Source of the DNA: CAYVGO01 sp964450725
GTDB lineage: Bacteria > Bacteroidota > Bacteroidia > Bacteroidales > UBA932
Direction: 5' to 3'
Length of the DNA stretch: 46,609 nt
NCBI GenBank assembly: GCA_964450725.1
Contig: CAYVGO010000012.1
Span: 1-46,609 of the forward strand
Shown here in pieces: positions 16,740 through 26,132 of this stretch (position 1 is the stretch's first letter; each line of letters starts with the position of its first letter). The notes below the pieces were generated by a model. That model saw only the letters and a list, made by a program, of their open reading frames with translations. It was not told where the DNA came from and made no database searches. The translations under genes were made by a program, and so were the position numbers.

Positions 16740-18692
16740 TTATTCATACTTCACAAGCCGTAACACTTTATTTTTTCGAGTAGTTTTTTCAGTCAATCTG
16801 ATAAAATAATATCCTGCATGTAAATGATTAATATCAACATAGTGTTCTTGTTGTGTAAAGAGAAATCTTCGACCTGTAATATCATATATTTCCAATGATA
16901 AATTTTCTATATTAATCTCTTGATTTGCAGAAATATAAAATCCGTTTTTCGTAAAATTAGGATAGATTTCTACCGATAAAATATTTTGTTTTTCAGAAGG
17001 AAGAACATGGGTAGGATGGTCTTCATAAGGAAGGTCTTTTCTGAATGATGGTCGTAACATGACGGCTCCTTTATCATGATAGTCAGACAATCCCCACAAG
17101 GCATTCGATGAAGTTTTTACATAATGTCTGCTACTAAACTTACTATTCTGGTCAAAACCGACATTCAACATCACTTCCGATTGCTGAATCCACCCTATAT
17201 AGAAATTTCTATTAACTACTACAACAGAATCAAAAGGATAAAATACATATTGATTACGACCTGTAAATTGAGGTTGAACATTACTTTTCGAATAAACTAA
17301 AGTTCCAGGCAATCCATTTTCTTCATTCCAAACCGCCAATCGAAAACGAGTTTTAAAATTTCCGCTATCTATAGAAGGATTGAAGTATATCCATACACCA
17401 CGCAAGGTATCTTGAATATAACTATGATGTTTAATTGCTACGGCTGCATTAGTCACTCCATTGCCAAATAATCCATAACCATTTTCTGCTGTTCCGTCAT
17501 CATACGCATAATAGTCTAAAAAATTTTGACGAAATTTTACTGTATCATTCATGGTTTGAGAATTTTCGGTATTGTAATTTCCGATGTATAATTCAACATG
17601 GAAACTTATGGTATCAACATTTGCAATAGTAGGTATAGTCGACAAATCAATATTTACGTCATCTTTGGTATTCGTTAATCTTTGATACGTTAGAGTGGTT
17701 ACAAACAACGGATTTACAATTTGTGGAGCAGGAATAGACGGAAGTAAGTTAACCGTAATATCACAAGCAACATCTGTAGAAGATAAGTTATTAATTCCAT
17801 AATTTAACCGCGCTGTACCAATCTCAGAATATGAAATTTGATCTATGGTTGCCATCGTATTATTTTTCAAGTGTTTCCATGGCATAGCCGTATAATCTCT
17901 CAAAAGTGTCGTTGGCAAGGCACTGATAGCAACATCTTCAAGGTAAATATCATCTTCAAATAATTTATTATATAAATGTACTACATCAAGATGCCAAAAT
18001 GCTGTAGCACCGAGAAAACCACTAATGTTTGAAACAGCATTTAAGGTTACGTAATTAATAAATCGAAACTGAAATCCATCTTCAAGAAATTCAGGCTCTT
18101 CAATCGGAATTTCTATGGTGTAAAACTTCTTCTCTAATTTTTCAGCCAATGTATCACGATTAAAAATTCGATATGTTATTAGTAAAGAATCTTTTACTAC
18201 AACCCTTGCACTCCACACAGTTTTCCATTCCTGAGTAGTTGGAGAAAAAAAATGCAACGCCAAAGAATCAGTACTTTTTAATGCTGCATTAAAAACATTA
18301 GGTTGTACCTGAAAAGAAAGAGTAAGGTTTTGTTTTTCGCTTGTAGATTGAAATTGTAATGGTAAAGTTGTTAAAGTATCCATGGGTAACGAGCGGAAGT
18401 TATCCATGAAGTACAATTGTCCATTTTTATTGGCATTATCAAAAGTGGCAACCCCTATCGTCGGAGCATCAATACCAAATGTATTATTTAAATTTACACC
18501 TTGCGTAATCCATCGATTAGGATGAGGTTCCGAAAAAAAACCATAATAAGCAAAATCATCAAAAAAGGGTAATGTTATATTAGTTGCTGCAATTGATATA
18601 TTACTTTTGGGGATAATCGGAATAATATATTCCTGAGTTTTTCCATAAAAAAAAGAACAACAGCACAATAAAATATATAATACCCTCTTCAT
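16740..18692 (-). CDS. T9SS-secreted protein with type A sorting domain
   Basis: Secreted protein of 650 residues. The start at ATG 18692 gives a clean signal peptide (MKRVLYILLCCCSFFYGKTQ); a longer frame from 18728 would overlap the upstream gene. The body is beta-rich, with no catalytic motif that I can name. One segment (FDDFAYYGFFSEPHPNRW) resembles the first strands of jelly-roll modules seen in other T9SS cargo. The last 75 or so residues form the type A C-terminal sorting domain (VEIYPN...LEIYDITGRR...INHLHAGYYFIRL), which directs export by the type IX system. It lies 16 bases after the glycogen debranching gene and probably shares its transcript. Function unknown; perhaps adhesion or surface. 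Confidence 0.85.
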   Translation of the reverse strand: MKRVLYILLCCCSFFYGKTQEYIIPIIPKSNISIAATNITLPFFDDFAYYGFFSEPHPNRWITQGVNLNNTFGIDAPTIGVATFDNANKNGQLYFMDNFRSLPMDTLTTLPLQFQSTSEKQNLTLSFQVQPNVFNAALKSTDSLALHFFSPTTQEWKTVWSARVVVKDSLLITYRIFNRDTLAEKLEKKFYTIEIPIEEPEFLEDGFQFRFINYVTLNAVSNISGFLGATAFWHLDVVHLYNKLFEDDIYLEDVAISALPTTLLRDYTAMPWKHLKNNTMATIDQISYSEIGTARLNYGINNLSSTDVACDITVNLLPSIPAPQIVNPLFVTTLTYQRLTNTKDDVNIDLSTIPTIANVDTISFHVELYIGNYNTENSQTMNDTVKFRQNFLDYYAYDDGTAENGYGLFGNGVTNAAVAIKHHSYIQDTLRGVWIYFNPSIDSGNFKTRFRLAVWNEENGLPGTLVYSKSNVQPQFTGRNQYVFYPFDSVVVVNRNFYIGWIQQSEVMLNVGFDQNSKFSSRHYVKTSSNALWGLSDYHDKGAVMLRPSFRKDLPYEDHPTHVLPSEKQNILSVEIYPNFTKNGFYISANQEINIENLSLEIYDITGRRFLFTQQEHYVDINHLHAGYYFIRLTEKTTRKNKVLRLVKYE

Positions 18693-18708
18693 TTGAATGA
18701 AATAATGA

Positions 18709-20655
18709 TTACTTCTTATATTTTTCAATCAGCCTTATTGCTCTCAAAATTTCTCCAACACTCCAAGCTTGAGAAATACTACCATTAGGCAGGTGAGGAG
18801 GATCTCCATCATAAATTTCAGGAATACTACCAATGCCGTAATCATTCATATCTTCTTCAAATTGTTGAATGATATATTCGGCTTTTTTAACATAACTTTC
18901 TCCATATAACTTTAGATTTCCTTCAATAAAATGACCTATTAACCAAGGCCATACCGTTCCTTGGTGATAGGCCATATCTCTTTCAGGCTGAGTTCCCTCA
19001 TAGCGACCTATGTACAATGGATTTTTCGGAGAGAGTGTTCGCAATCCTTTATTGGTTAATAATTCTTTAGATACAGCAGTCAACACCTTACGTTTGGTAT
19101 CATCTGATATGGGTGAATATTGTAATGATGTTGCAAAGATTTGATTAGGGCGTGTAAAAATATTCTGTCCCTCTTTTCCAACAAAATCGGCTAAATGTTG
19201 TCGCTCTTCTACCCAAAATAATGGAGTATAATTTTTTTCAATTTTTTCTGTAATATTTTTCCAAAATGTTCTATCAAAGTTTTTCAACTTTTGATTTTCA
19301 GATAGTTGTAAAACATAGCATACGGCATTATACCACAAAGCATTAATTTCTACTTGGTAACCATTTCTTGGCGTTACGGGGACACCATGTACAATGGCAT
19401 CCATCCAGGTTAAAGCTTTTCCGGGTGCTTCAACCCACAATAATCCATTATCATGTAAAGTAACATAAAGATTATTGGTTTTAAAACTGTCCAAAATAGC
19501 CACCATGTATTTCAAATATTTTTCAATAATGGTTGCCGTATCATTAGTATTTTCATGTAGTTGTTGTACTGCCCAGAAAAACCACAAAGGTGCATCTACT
19601 GAATTAAATGCTGCTTGTTCTCCTCTGCCAATATTAGGAAAAAGTCCATTTTTCAACCTTTTGGTCATACTATCCAATACCGCTTCACATTCTTCTTTAT
19701 CTCCAATTGTACTTAATGTAATTCCAGGTAAAGCAATAAAAGTATCTCTTCCCCATTGTCCAAACCATGGGTAACCAGCCACAACTTCCGTATCTTTTTT
19801 ATTTTTTACTAAAAATTGTTTTGCCGCATTTTTAAGACATGACTTAAAAGAATCTTTTACTACTCGCTGTTTTTTTAATGCTTCAAATTTACTTTCTAAT
19901 TCTGTAGGTTCAACTTCTGTAAGTGATGCTGAAAATATTAAAACATCACCTTCTTTAATTTGAGTTTCAAAATAAACCGGTAGAAAAAGGTCTTCTCGAT
20001 AATCATAACCTCTTTGTTGTTCTTCCTGATATTCAAAGTTGTAATGCCAATGATTTACAATTGTACGTTCTGCCGGAAACGAAGTTTGTAAGTACAATCT
20101 CGGAAATCCGTCATACATTTTCACACTTAATCCTTGTGCTACCTTTTTATGTTTAACATTCACATGATCATTGGCTTTAGTTAGTTGATGGGCATTTCTA
20201 AATGCTAAAAACGGTTTTAATCTTAATAAAGTAGGATTTTTCTGCGACAATATTGTATAGCGAATTAAAACTTGCTCTTCATTATGTACCATCAATAATT
20301 CTTTTCGAATGTGTAGTCCGCCAACAATATACTCAATGGTGGGTAGCGGCTCATACTCAAAATCTACAATATACTTATGTCCTTTCGGATAATATAAGTC
20401 AGGAAATTTATGGATGGCTAAATTAAATTCTTTGTTTTGCTCTACTAAAGTTTCATCTACAGAAGAGAGCAAAACATGTCTTTCTCCGTCAAACTCATCA
20501 ATAGGTGTAACAAATAATCCATGATATTTTCTGGTATTACAACCAATAATGGTAGTACTTAAATAACTACCGGCACGATTTGTTGATAAAATTTCCTTGT
20601 GTAAGGAATAATCTAAGTTTACCAACTCTTCTTTGTTAAATTTAATGAAACTCAT
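18709..20655 (-). CDS. glycogen debranching enzyme (amylo-alpha-1,6-glucosidase, GH133-like)
   Basis: Cytosolic enzyme of 648 residues, no signal peptide, predicted to remove alpha-1,6 glucosyl branches from glycogen. The N-terminal beta domain (1-220, NRAGSYLSTTIIGCNTRKYHGLF) is the GDE_N_bis type. The C-terminal (alpha/alpha)6 barrel (about 280-645) carries WFGQWGRDTFIALPG, GLLWVEAPGKALTWMD and AYHQGTVWPWLIG, all typical of the archaeal/bacterial GDE family. Other glycogen genes are not in the window. It sits between the T9SS protein and a GH84 enzyme with short gaps, which fits one operon by spacing though not by any obvious shared pathway. Confidence 0.92.
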   Translation of the reverse strand: MSFIKFNKEELVNLDYSLHKEILSTNRAGSYLSTTIIGCNTRKYHGLFVTPIDEFDGERHVLLSSVDETLVEQNKEFNLAIHKFPDLYYPKGHKYIVDFEYEPLPTIEYIVGGLHIRKELLMVHNEEQVLIRYTILSQKNPTLLRLKPFLAFRNAHQLTKANDHVNVKHKKVAQGLSVKMYDGFPRLYLQTSFPAERTIVNHWHYNFEYQEEQQRGYDYREDLFLPVYFETQIKEGDVLIFSASLTEVEPTELESKFEALKKQRVVKDSFKSCLKNAAKQFLVKNKKDTEVVAGYPWFGQWGRDTFIALPGITLSTIGDKEECEAVLDSMTKRLKNGLFPNIGRGEQAAFNSVDAPLWFFWAVQQLHENTNDTATIIEKYLKYMVAILDSFKTNNLYVTLHDNGLLWVEAPGKALTWMDAIVHGVPVTPRNGYQVEINALWYNAVCYVLQLSENQKLKNFDRTFWKNITEKIEKNYTPLFWVEERQHLADFVGKEGQNIFTRPNQIFATSLQYSPISDDTKRKVLTAVSKELLTNKGLRTLSPKNPLYIGRYEGTQPERDMAYHQGTVWPWLIGHFIEGNLKLYGESYVKKAEYIIQQFEEDMNDYGIGSIPEIYDGDPPHLPNGSISQAWSVGEILRAIRLIEKYKK

Positions 20656-20679
20656 ATCTATTCATATTAAAGTGGATAT

Positions 20680-23589
20680 TTACTTAATGATAATTTCACT
20701 GATAGACAATAACTCTTCAGTCTTTCCACCCTCAAATATAATGTCTTTAATGTACTCCAAAGGAGTAGTAAATTCATAAAATAATTTTTCATTATTAAGT
20801 TCTCCAATCATAATGGCTGTATTGTCATTAGAAATGGCATATACCGAAACAGTATTATTAATAATAGGATCTTTTAAAAGCAACAGAATTGTATTGCCGT
20901 CTCGTTCCACTGGAATAGTATATTTTTTTCTTAACTCTACCGCTTCTGAAGTGAATAATCTTTGATCAAACATAACATTGCTATCATCTAAAATAGTTTC
21001 AGAGTAAATAAAGTTCAGTGCGGAGAAGTTCACTTTGCTTGTTTTTTTTGCAGTATTACGACACCTGAAATATCTTTCTCTGTGAGTTTTGAATACGGCA
21101 TATAAAGATTGGTTTTTCTTCGTTAGTTTGACTGTATTCCAATGCAGTCCGTCTTGTGAAGTTTCCAATACAACATTTTTATCAATTCCAATCATTCTAA
21201 AAGTATCAATAACCAAATTCTCTACTCCAGAAACTCCAATATAATCATTGGCGTTCCATTGTTGAACCTGAGGAGAAATAGTTAATTTGACATTATTTGA
21301 ATTAAATTCTAATTGTTCTGCATTGAATGAAACAAGATTCGTAAAAAGTAATGGTTTTAATGGCGAAATATTGAATTTCATTTCTCTGATGGCTATGAAT
21401 CTATTGTCATTTTGTGGATTTTTTTCGATAATTTTATAACGAATATATTGAGCCGTAACAGTTTGTCCATAATAATAAACTTCAATTCCTGATAATTCTT
21501 TTCCCATTGTGTACCATGATTTCCCATCTTTAGAATACTCCAACTGCCCTTTTCCTACATATCTTACGTCGTCATCAGAACGCCCTTGTAAAATTGAAAC
21601 ACTATAAATTGGGATAGTATCTCCTAAGTTTATTCCAAAATAATCTCCTTCATTCATAATCCCATAGATATAAGTGTAAGTATTAATATTATTATCAATG
21701 GCAGAATATGGATTTTCTATATTTTTATTGGAGGAAAAGAACTGCTTTTTTGGCATTACTCTCTCTGATAAAATCGCGTAATATTTTTCGATGTTGTATA
21801 TCATTAAATTTTCAATGAATGGTGTTATCACTGCTTGTGCTGTATTCACCCCTTGTTGATATGGTTCTTCGGCATACTCTTTACTAATCATTTGCAAAGT
21901 CAGTATAATATCTTGCGACTCAACCATTAATTTCCATGTTTTTTCCCAATCATTTTCATTGATACTTTTACAAATTTCCATTGCATTTTTTCCTAATTTT
22001 CCGACTTCACCAAAAGACATTAGCCATGGGGTAATTTCAGTCAATAAATATTTATTATCACAATTATCTAAAATAAATTGTGCTGAATTTCTAATGCTGT
22101 CAAATTCAACTACAATATGATCATAAATATCAGAAATAATTTCATTGTTGTCTTTATATTTGAGCCAAAAAGTATCTAAATACGGTTTTATTTCTAATGA
22201 TTCTTCTCGATGATAATTCAAAAAATTTTCTCCATGATCAGCATTGTGTTTCGCAAAAACAACAAATTCATCATAGCAATTTGGAACTAATGCCTTGAGT
22301 ATATGTTTCCAAGATTGGTCTGAATCAAATTTTTTACTATTCCAAGTAAAATCGGCCACACCAGACAATGCAATTTTTGAACCTTCCGGCTGCATCATAG
22401 GATTACTCACCAATCCATTCGCAAAATTGATACTTTCCGCCTCTAATCCATAGACTCGACCTAAAAGTAATTTATTTTTCACAAAATCATTTACCGGATA
22501 GTTCCACCAAACAAATGGTTTACGTCCGATATTTTCTTCAGCCCACCGCAAAGAAGCAGCACTAATATCAGAAACAATATAATCCCCTGTCCACAAAACA
22601 AAAACATCTTTATTTAACTTTTCTTTAATGGTTTGTAAATAAGACGGTGCTCTTTGAATATATGATTTATTGTATATGGAAGGACAGAAGAATAATGTAC
22701 TACATTGATTGGGCACTATAAAATTTTGAACAATCTCATTGACTAACGCAACTTGTTTTTCGGCATCAATGTTTTCTGGCGGAATTTCATCAAAAAACAA
22801 TCCGAACGACCGTATCCCCAGATTATACATAACTTGTAACTTATCCATCAAATTTTGATAATTTTCCTGAGTATCGTACATATTTTTACCAGCATGAATC
22901 GCCCAAACCAAATTAATTTTATTTTGACGAGCAACATTGAGCAGTTCAATAATATCCTTCCGAGTTTCTTTAGTATACGGAACTACATTTCCCTCAGAAG
23001 TATAGCCATGATAAATACTTTCTTTTGGAGCATAAATATAAGTGTTCATTTTTTTTGCTCCACAAAAATTCAACTGCCGTACTCTTTCTTGATGTGTCCA
23101 TAAATATCCAAAAAAACCCTCTACTATTCCTCGTCGGAGCAAAGACGGATAATCTCTAATCGTTACGGACGGCAACACCAATTTGCGATTGTTTTTTTGT
23201 AAAAGTTGCCTAAATGTTTGTATCGCATAAAAAGTTCCGACGTTGTCGTAACCAATTAAAACTGTATTTTTTTGTGTTATGGACAAATAGTATCCTCCAG
23301 AATATTGAGGAACATCTACATTCATTTTTATTATTGCCGGATCAGTAGATTCGCCAATAATAATTTTATAGGATGCTTTTTTAGATACTTTATTATCCGT
23401 AATTTCTAACAATAACTTTACTGCATCAGCATCGGCTTGATGATTGATTAGTGAAAAATCGGCAATGTTGATTTGAACATTTTCCTTCATCTGAACTTCT
23501 TGCGGTGTAGGAAAAATATCAGGCATTTTAACTTGTGCTATTGTCGATAAAGTGTAAGTTGCAAAAAACAAAAACAATAGTTTCTTCAT
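20680..23589 (-). CDS. secreted GH84 beta-N-acetylglucosaminidase with an unusual acid/base position
   Basis: Secreted enzyme of 969 residues (signal peptide ending STIAQ). It has an N-terminal GH20b-like domain (about 25-145) and a GH84 TIM barrel (about 150-440). Next come a helical region, a discoidin-type carbohydrate-binding domain (about 620-745) and a further beta domain. Known GH84 enzymes remove terminal beta-GlcNAc by substrate assistance. Conserved active-site parts are present: EGFFG, the Lys of APKES, CPSIYNKSY, WWNYPVNDF and KHNAD. The catalytic Asp-Asp pair is here Asp267-Glu268 (LFFDEIPPEN), checked on the DNA (GAT GAA at 22791-22786). So the first Asp is kept and the acid/base Asp is Glu. 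Activity may be altered. Confidence 0.9.
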   Translation of the reverse strand: MKKLLFLFFATYTLSTIAQVKMPDIFPTPQEVQMKENVQINIADFSLINHQADADAVKLLLEITDNKVSKKASYKIIIGESTDPAIIKMNVDVPQYSGGYYLSITQKNTVLIGYDNVGTFYAIQTFRQLLQKNNRKLVLPSVTIRDYPSLLRRGIVEGFFGYLWTHQERVRQLNFCGAKKMNTYIYAPKESIYHGYTSEGNVVPYTKETRKDIIELLNVARQNKINLVWAIHAGKNMYDTQENYQNLMDKLQVMYNLGIRSFGLFFDEIPPENIDAEKQVALVNEIVQNFIVPNQCSTLFFCPSIYNKSYIQRAPSYLQTIKEKLNKDVFVLWTGDYIVSDISAASLRWAEENIGRKPFVWWNYPVNDFVKNKLLLGRVYGLEAESINFANGLVSNPMMQPEGSKIALSGVADFTWNSKKFDSDQSWKHILKALVPNCYDEFVVFAKHNADHGENFLNYHREESLEIKPYLDTFWLKYKDNNEIISDIYDHIVVEFDSIRNSAQFILDNCDNKYLLTEITPWLMSFGEVGKLGKNAMEICKSINENDWEKTWKLMVESQDIILTLQMISKEYAEEPYQQGVNTAQAVITPFIENLMIYNIEKYYAILSERVMPKKQFFSSNKNIENPYSAIDNNINTYTYIYGIMNEGDYFGINLGDTIPIYSVSILQGRSDDDVRYVGKGQLEYSKDGKSWYTMGKELSGIEVYYYGQTVTAQYIRYKIIEKNPQNDNRFIAIREMKFNISPLKPLLFTNLVSFNAEQLEFNSNNVKLTISPQVQQWNANDYIGVSGVENLVIDTFRMIGIDKNVVLETSQDGLHWNTVKLTKKNQSLYAVFKTHRERYFRCRNTAKKTSKVNFSALNFIYSETILDDSNVMFDQRLFTSEAVELRKKYTIPVERDGNTILLLLKDPIINNTVSVYAISNDNTAIMIGELNNEKLFYEFTTPLEYIKDIIFEGGKTEELLSISEIIIK

Positions 23590-23641
23590 AAATAGTAATT
23601 GTTAATTCTTGTAGTGTCTTTTTTTCGTGCCGAAATTTAAA

Positions 23642-24808
23642 TTATAAACTTGATAATATTTTTTCTGTCTCTTGTTTCAATGTTGTATCCTTAAGTAATA
23701 AAGCGACTTGCAATAATGTTTGTAAATAAATTTTACGGTATTCTTGATTTTGCTCAATCGGTATAATTTGTTGTAACCATAGTCTTACCGTAGGATAAAA
23801 TTCTTCTTTTTGAGTTGACAATAGTACTAATGACCATTGATGGATTTCGGCAGGAGAATGATATAAATAAGGATTTGTGATAGCGTACTTTAAAACAGCA
23901 TTACCATCTTCGACCAATGCATTAAATTTATTTTCTCGAATATTGTTATAAGCAGTCATATAAACTAATACTGAGGATATAAATGGATTTTGGAGATGTT
24001 TAATTTCTGCTATAAAACTTTCATAAAATGGTTTATTAAATGGTGCTCCTCCATAATTTTGAGGATTATACAGTGCATAATAACGCGCTGTATTGAATAA
24101 TACGGTCAACATTTTATTATCTATATTTTGTTGACCGGCAATAGATAAAAACTCTCGATTTTTTCTTATGAAACGTTGAAATTCTGCAGTTTGCCAATAA
24201 TTACAATATTGAGAAATCAACACCCAGTGGAAAGGAGATACAAAATTGTCATCTGTAATCTGTTGAAAGTAATCAGCCATACACTCGTTTAGTTCCTGTT
24301 CCATTCCCAAATCTTTCAATTTTTGACAATAAAGAGCAATAAATGCCGTATCCCTTGTCCCTTGCTGATATTTTATTTTTAATTTTTCAATATTATTTTC
24401 TCCTAAGCCATCCTCAATTTTAGCAATTAACATTGGCGGTTCATTATATCCTTCAACGCGATGTCTGATTTCTTCACGTTCAGGATCAATCAACAATAAT
24501 GTAGGATAAACACTTACTTTAAATTTTTTTTGCAAGGCAATACCTTCTCCCTTTTCCATATCCAATTTGTAATTGATATATTTATCATTTACATATTGCC
24601 CAAATTGAGGGTTTGTAAAAACATTTCGATCTAACATTTTACATGGGCCACACCAAACGGCATAACAATCTAAAAAAATTAACTTTTTTTCTTGCTTAGC
24701 TTTAGCAACTACACTTTTCCAATCTGATGCTTCAAAACGGACAGCGTATTGTGCATAAGTACTATAACTAAGAATGAATAACAGAATGACAATATATTTT
24801 TTTTTCAT
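23642..24808 (-). CDS. thioredoxin-fold protein with long C-terminal helical extension
   Basis: Predicted periplasmic protein of 388 residues. The start is ATG 24808 (the frame can be extended two codons to a TTG). A signal peptide ends TYAQ. Residues 20-130 form a thioredoxin-like domain with the redox motif WCGPC (Cys53, Cys56), inside LDCYAVWCGPCKMLDRNVFTN, a form typical of DUF255/thioredoxin_7-like disulfide proteins. The remaining 250 residues are helical and unassigned. Its N-terminal domain closely resembles the next upstream protein (24931-25344), suggesting an old tandem duplication with an extension added to this copy. Probable role: thiol-disulfide exchange in the envelope. Confidence 0.85.
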   Translation of the reverse strand: MKKKYIVILLFILSYSTYAQYAVRFEASDWKSVVAKAKQEKKLIFLDCYAVWCGPCKMLDRNVFTNPQFGQYVNDKYINYKLDMEKGEGIALQKKFKVSVYPTLLLIDPEREEIRHRVEGYNEPPMLIAKIEDGLGENNIEKLKIKYQQGTRDTAFIALYCQKLKDLGMEQELNECMADYFQQITDDNFVSPFHWVLISQYCNYWQTAEFQRFIRKNREFLSIAGQQNIDNKMLTVLFNTARYYALYNPQNYGGAPFNKPFYESFIAEIKHLQNPFISSVLVYMTAYNNIRENKFNALVEDGNAVLKYAITNPYLYHSPAEIHQWSLVLLSTQKEEFYPTVRLWLQQIIPIEQNQEYRKIYLQTLLQVALLLKDTTLKQETEKILSSL

Positions 24809-24896
24809 GTGCAAGTCGATTGTTGGTTTGTGGTCTTATGTGTTTTGCTTAAGAATTTTTATGCCATCGTAAGTTTTACAACTTCAAATATTTCTA

Positions 24897-24904
24897 CAAA
24901 TATA
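24897..24904 (-). promoter_or_regulatory. candidate -7 element upstream of the larger thioredoxin-like gene
   Basis: TATATTTG on the - strand fits TAnnTTTG, about 88 bases before the ATG at 24808. No -33 element was found, so this is weak. Confidence 0.35.
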
Positions 24905-24930
24905 GATATATTTAGAGTAAATCCAAGAAG

Positions 24931-25344
24931 TTATTTCACGACTTTTTGCGCTTCTTCAATCAGTTGTTGTGGATTTCTATACCCAACAACCGTATGTAAA
25001 ATCTCTCCCTTATCATTCAAAAATATCATAGTAGGATAAGCACGAACAGCAAATTTTTTTGCAAGTGTAACTCCTTCACCTTTTTCCATGTCAGATTTAT
25101 AATTAATAAAATTCTTATTGAAATAATCGGCAACAGCATCATTAGTAAAAACATTCTTATCCAACATTTTACAAGGTCCACACCATGTAGCATAACAGTC
25201 AATAAAAATTATCTTTTTGTTTTTTTGAGCTTTGTTCAAAATAGATTGCCAATTTCCTTCTTCAAATTGAATTTTACGGTTTTGAGCCACTACAGTAAAT
25301 GTAATAACTACAAGCAAAAATAGTAAGAATAATTGTTTTTTCAT
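24931..25344 (-). CDS. small periplasmic thioredoxin-like protein
   Basis: Protein of 137 residues with signal peptide (ending VVAQ) and a single thioredoxin fold: WCGPC at residues 54-58 (Cys55, Cys58), cis-proline segment RAYPTMIFLND. It shares long stretches with the protein encoded at 23642-24808, including CGPCKMLD, NVFTN and DMEKGEG, so the two are paralogs. A role in disulfide exchange in the periplasm is likely. The gap to the downstream paralog is 122 bases and contains a possible promoter. Confidence 0.9.
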   Translation of the reverse strand: MKKQLFLLFLLVVITFTVVAQNRKIQFEEGNWQSILNKAQKNKKIIFIDCYATWCGPCKMLDKNVFTNDAVADYFNKNFINYKSDMEKGEGVTLAKKFAVRAYPTMIFLNDKGEILHTVVGYRNPQQLIEEAQKVVK

Positions 25345-25407
25345 TATGTAATTGATTTTAATTAATGTATTGTTTATATCATGTTCAAAGAACTATATCA
25401 CTATTTC

Positions 25408-26130
25408 CTAAAATCTTATTTTCTTAAATCTTAATTTCAGAACTCCCCAAAAAGCTTCACTGAAAATACCTCCACTCATCTTAGAAGATCCTCGTTTTCT
25501 ATCTATAAAAATAATAGAAACTTCTTTAAAACTGAAATTTAACTTCCATGCCGTATATTTCATTTCTATTTGAAATCCGTAACCCTTCATTCTTATATTA
25601 TTCAGGTCAATGGCCTTCAAAACATTACTAGTATAACAGATAAATCCGGCAGTGGTATCATTTATTGGTATCCCTGTAGCACATTTTACGTATTTAGATG
25701 CTCCCCAAGACATCAATACTCTACTCATAGGCCAATTTACAACATTGACTCCGACTGCATAACGTGAACCGATGGCAAAATCTACACCATCTGTACATGC
25801 TTGTGATAATAAAATCAAATCATTCGGATTATGAGAAAAATCGGCATCCATTTCACAGATATGATCATAATTGTTCTTTAAAGCCCATTGAAAACCAGCG
25901 ATGTATGCTGTGCCTAATCCTTGTTTGCCAGGACGTTCTAAAATATGTAATTGCTGAGGATACTCTTGACTTAAATGTTTCACTATTCCTGCTGTACCAT
26001 CTGGAGAATTATCATCTACAATTAAAATATCGAAAGGCATAGACAAACCAAATACGGCTCGAATAATAGCCTCGACATTTTCTTTTTCATTATAGGTCGG
26101 GATAATGACCAATCTCTTAATGTCTGACAT
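25408..26130 (-). CDS. polyprenol-phosphate mannosyltransferase-like GT2 enzyme
   Basis: Glycosyltransferase of 240 residues, family GT2, resembling dolichol-phosphate mannose synthase, which moves a sugar from a nucleotide donor to a lipid phosphate at the inner membrane. Key parts are VIIPTYNEKENV at the start, DDNSPDGTA for nucleotide binding, EMDADFSHNP carrying the metal-binding D-x-D, and FIDRKRGSSKMS near the C-terminus. There is no C-terminal membrane domain, so it is the short soluble type, common in Bacteroidota. It starts 2 bases after ettA. Confidence 0.88.
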   Translation of the reverse strand: MSDIKRLVIIPTYNEKENVEAIIRAVFGLSMPFDILIVDDNSPDGTAGIVKHLSQEYPQQLHILERPGKQGLGTAYIAGFQWALKNNYDHICEMDADFSHNPNDLILLSQACTDGVDFAIGSRYAVGVNVVNWPMSRVLMSWGASKYVKCATGIPINDTTAGFICYTSNVLKAIDLNNIRMKGYGFQIEMKYTAWKLNFSFKEVSIIFIDRKRGSSKMSGGIFSEAFWGVLKLRFKKIRF

Positions 26131-26132
26131 AG

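Noticed and set aside
18693..18728. Longer N-terminus (12 residues) of the T9SS protein
   Set aside because: It would put a hydrophilic stretch in front of the signal peptide and overlap the debranching enzyme gene; ATG 18692 is the better start.
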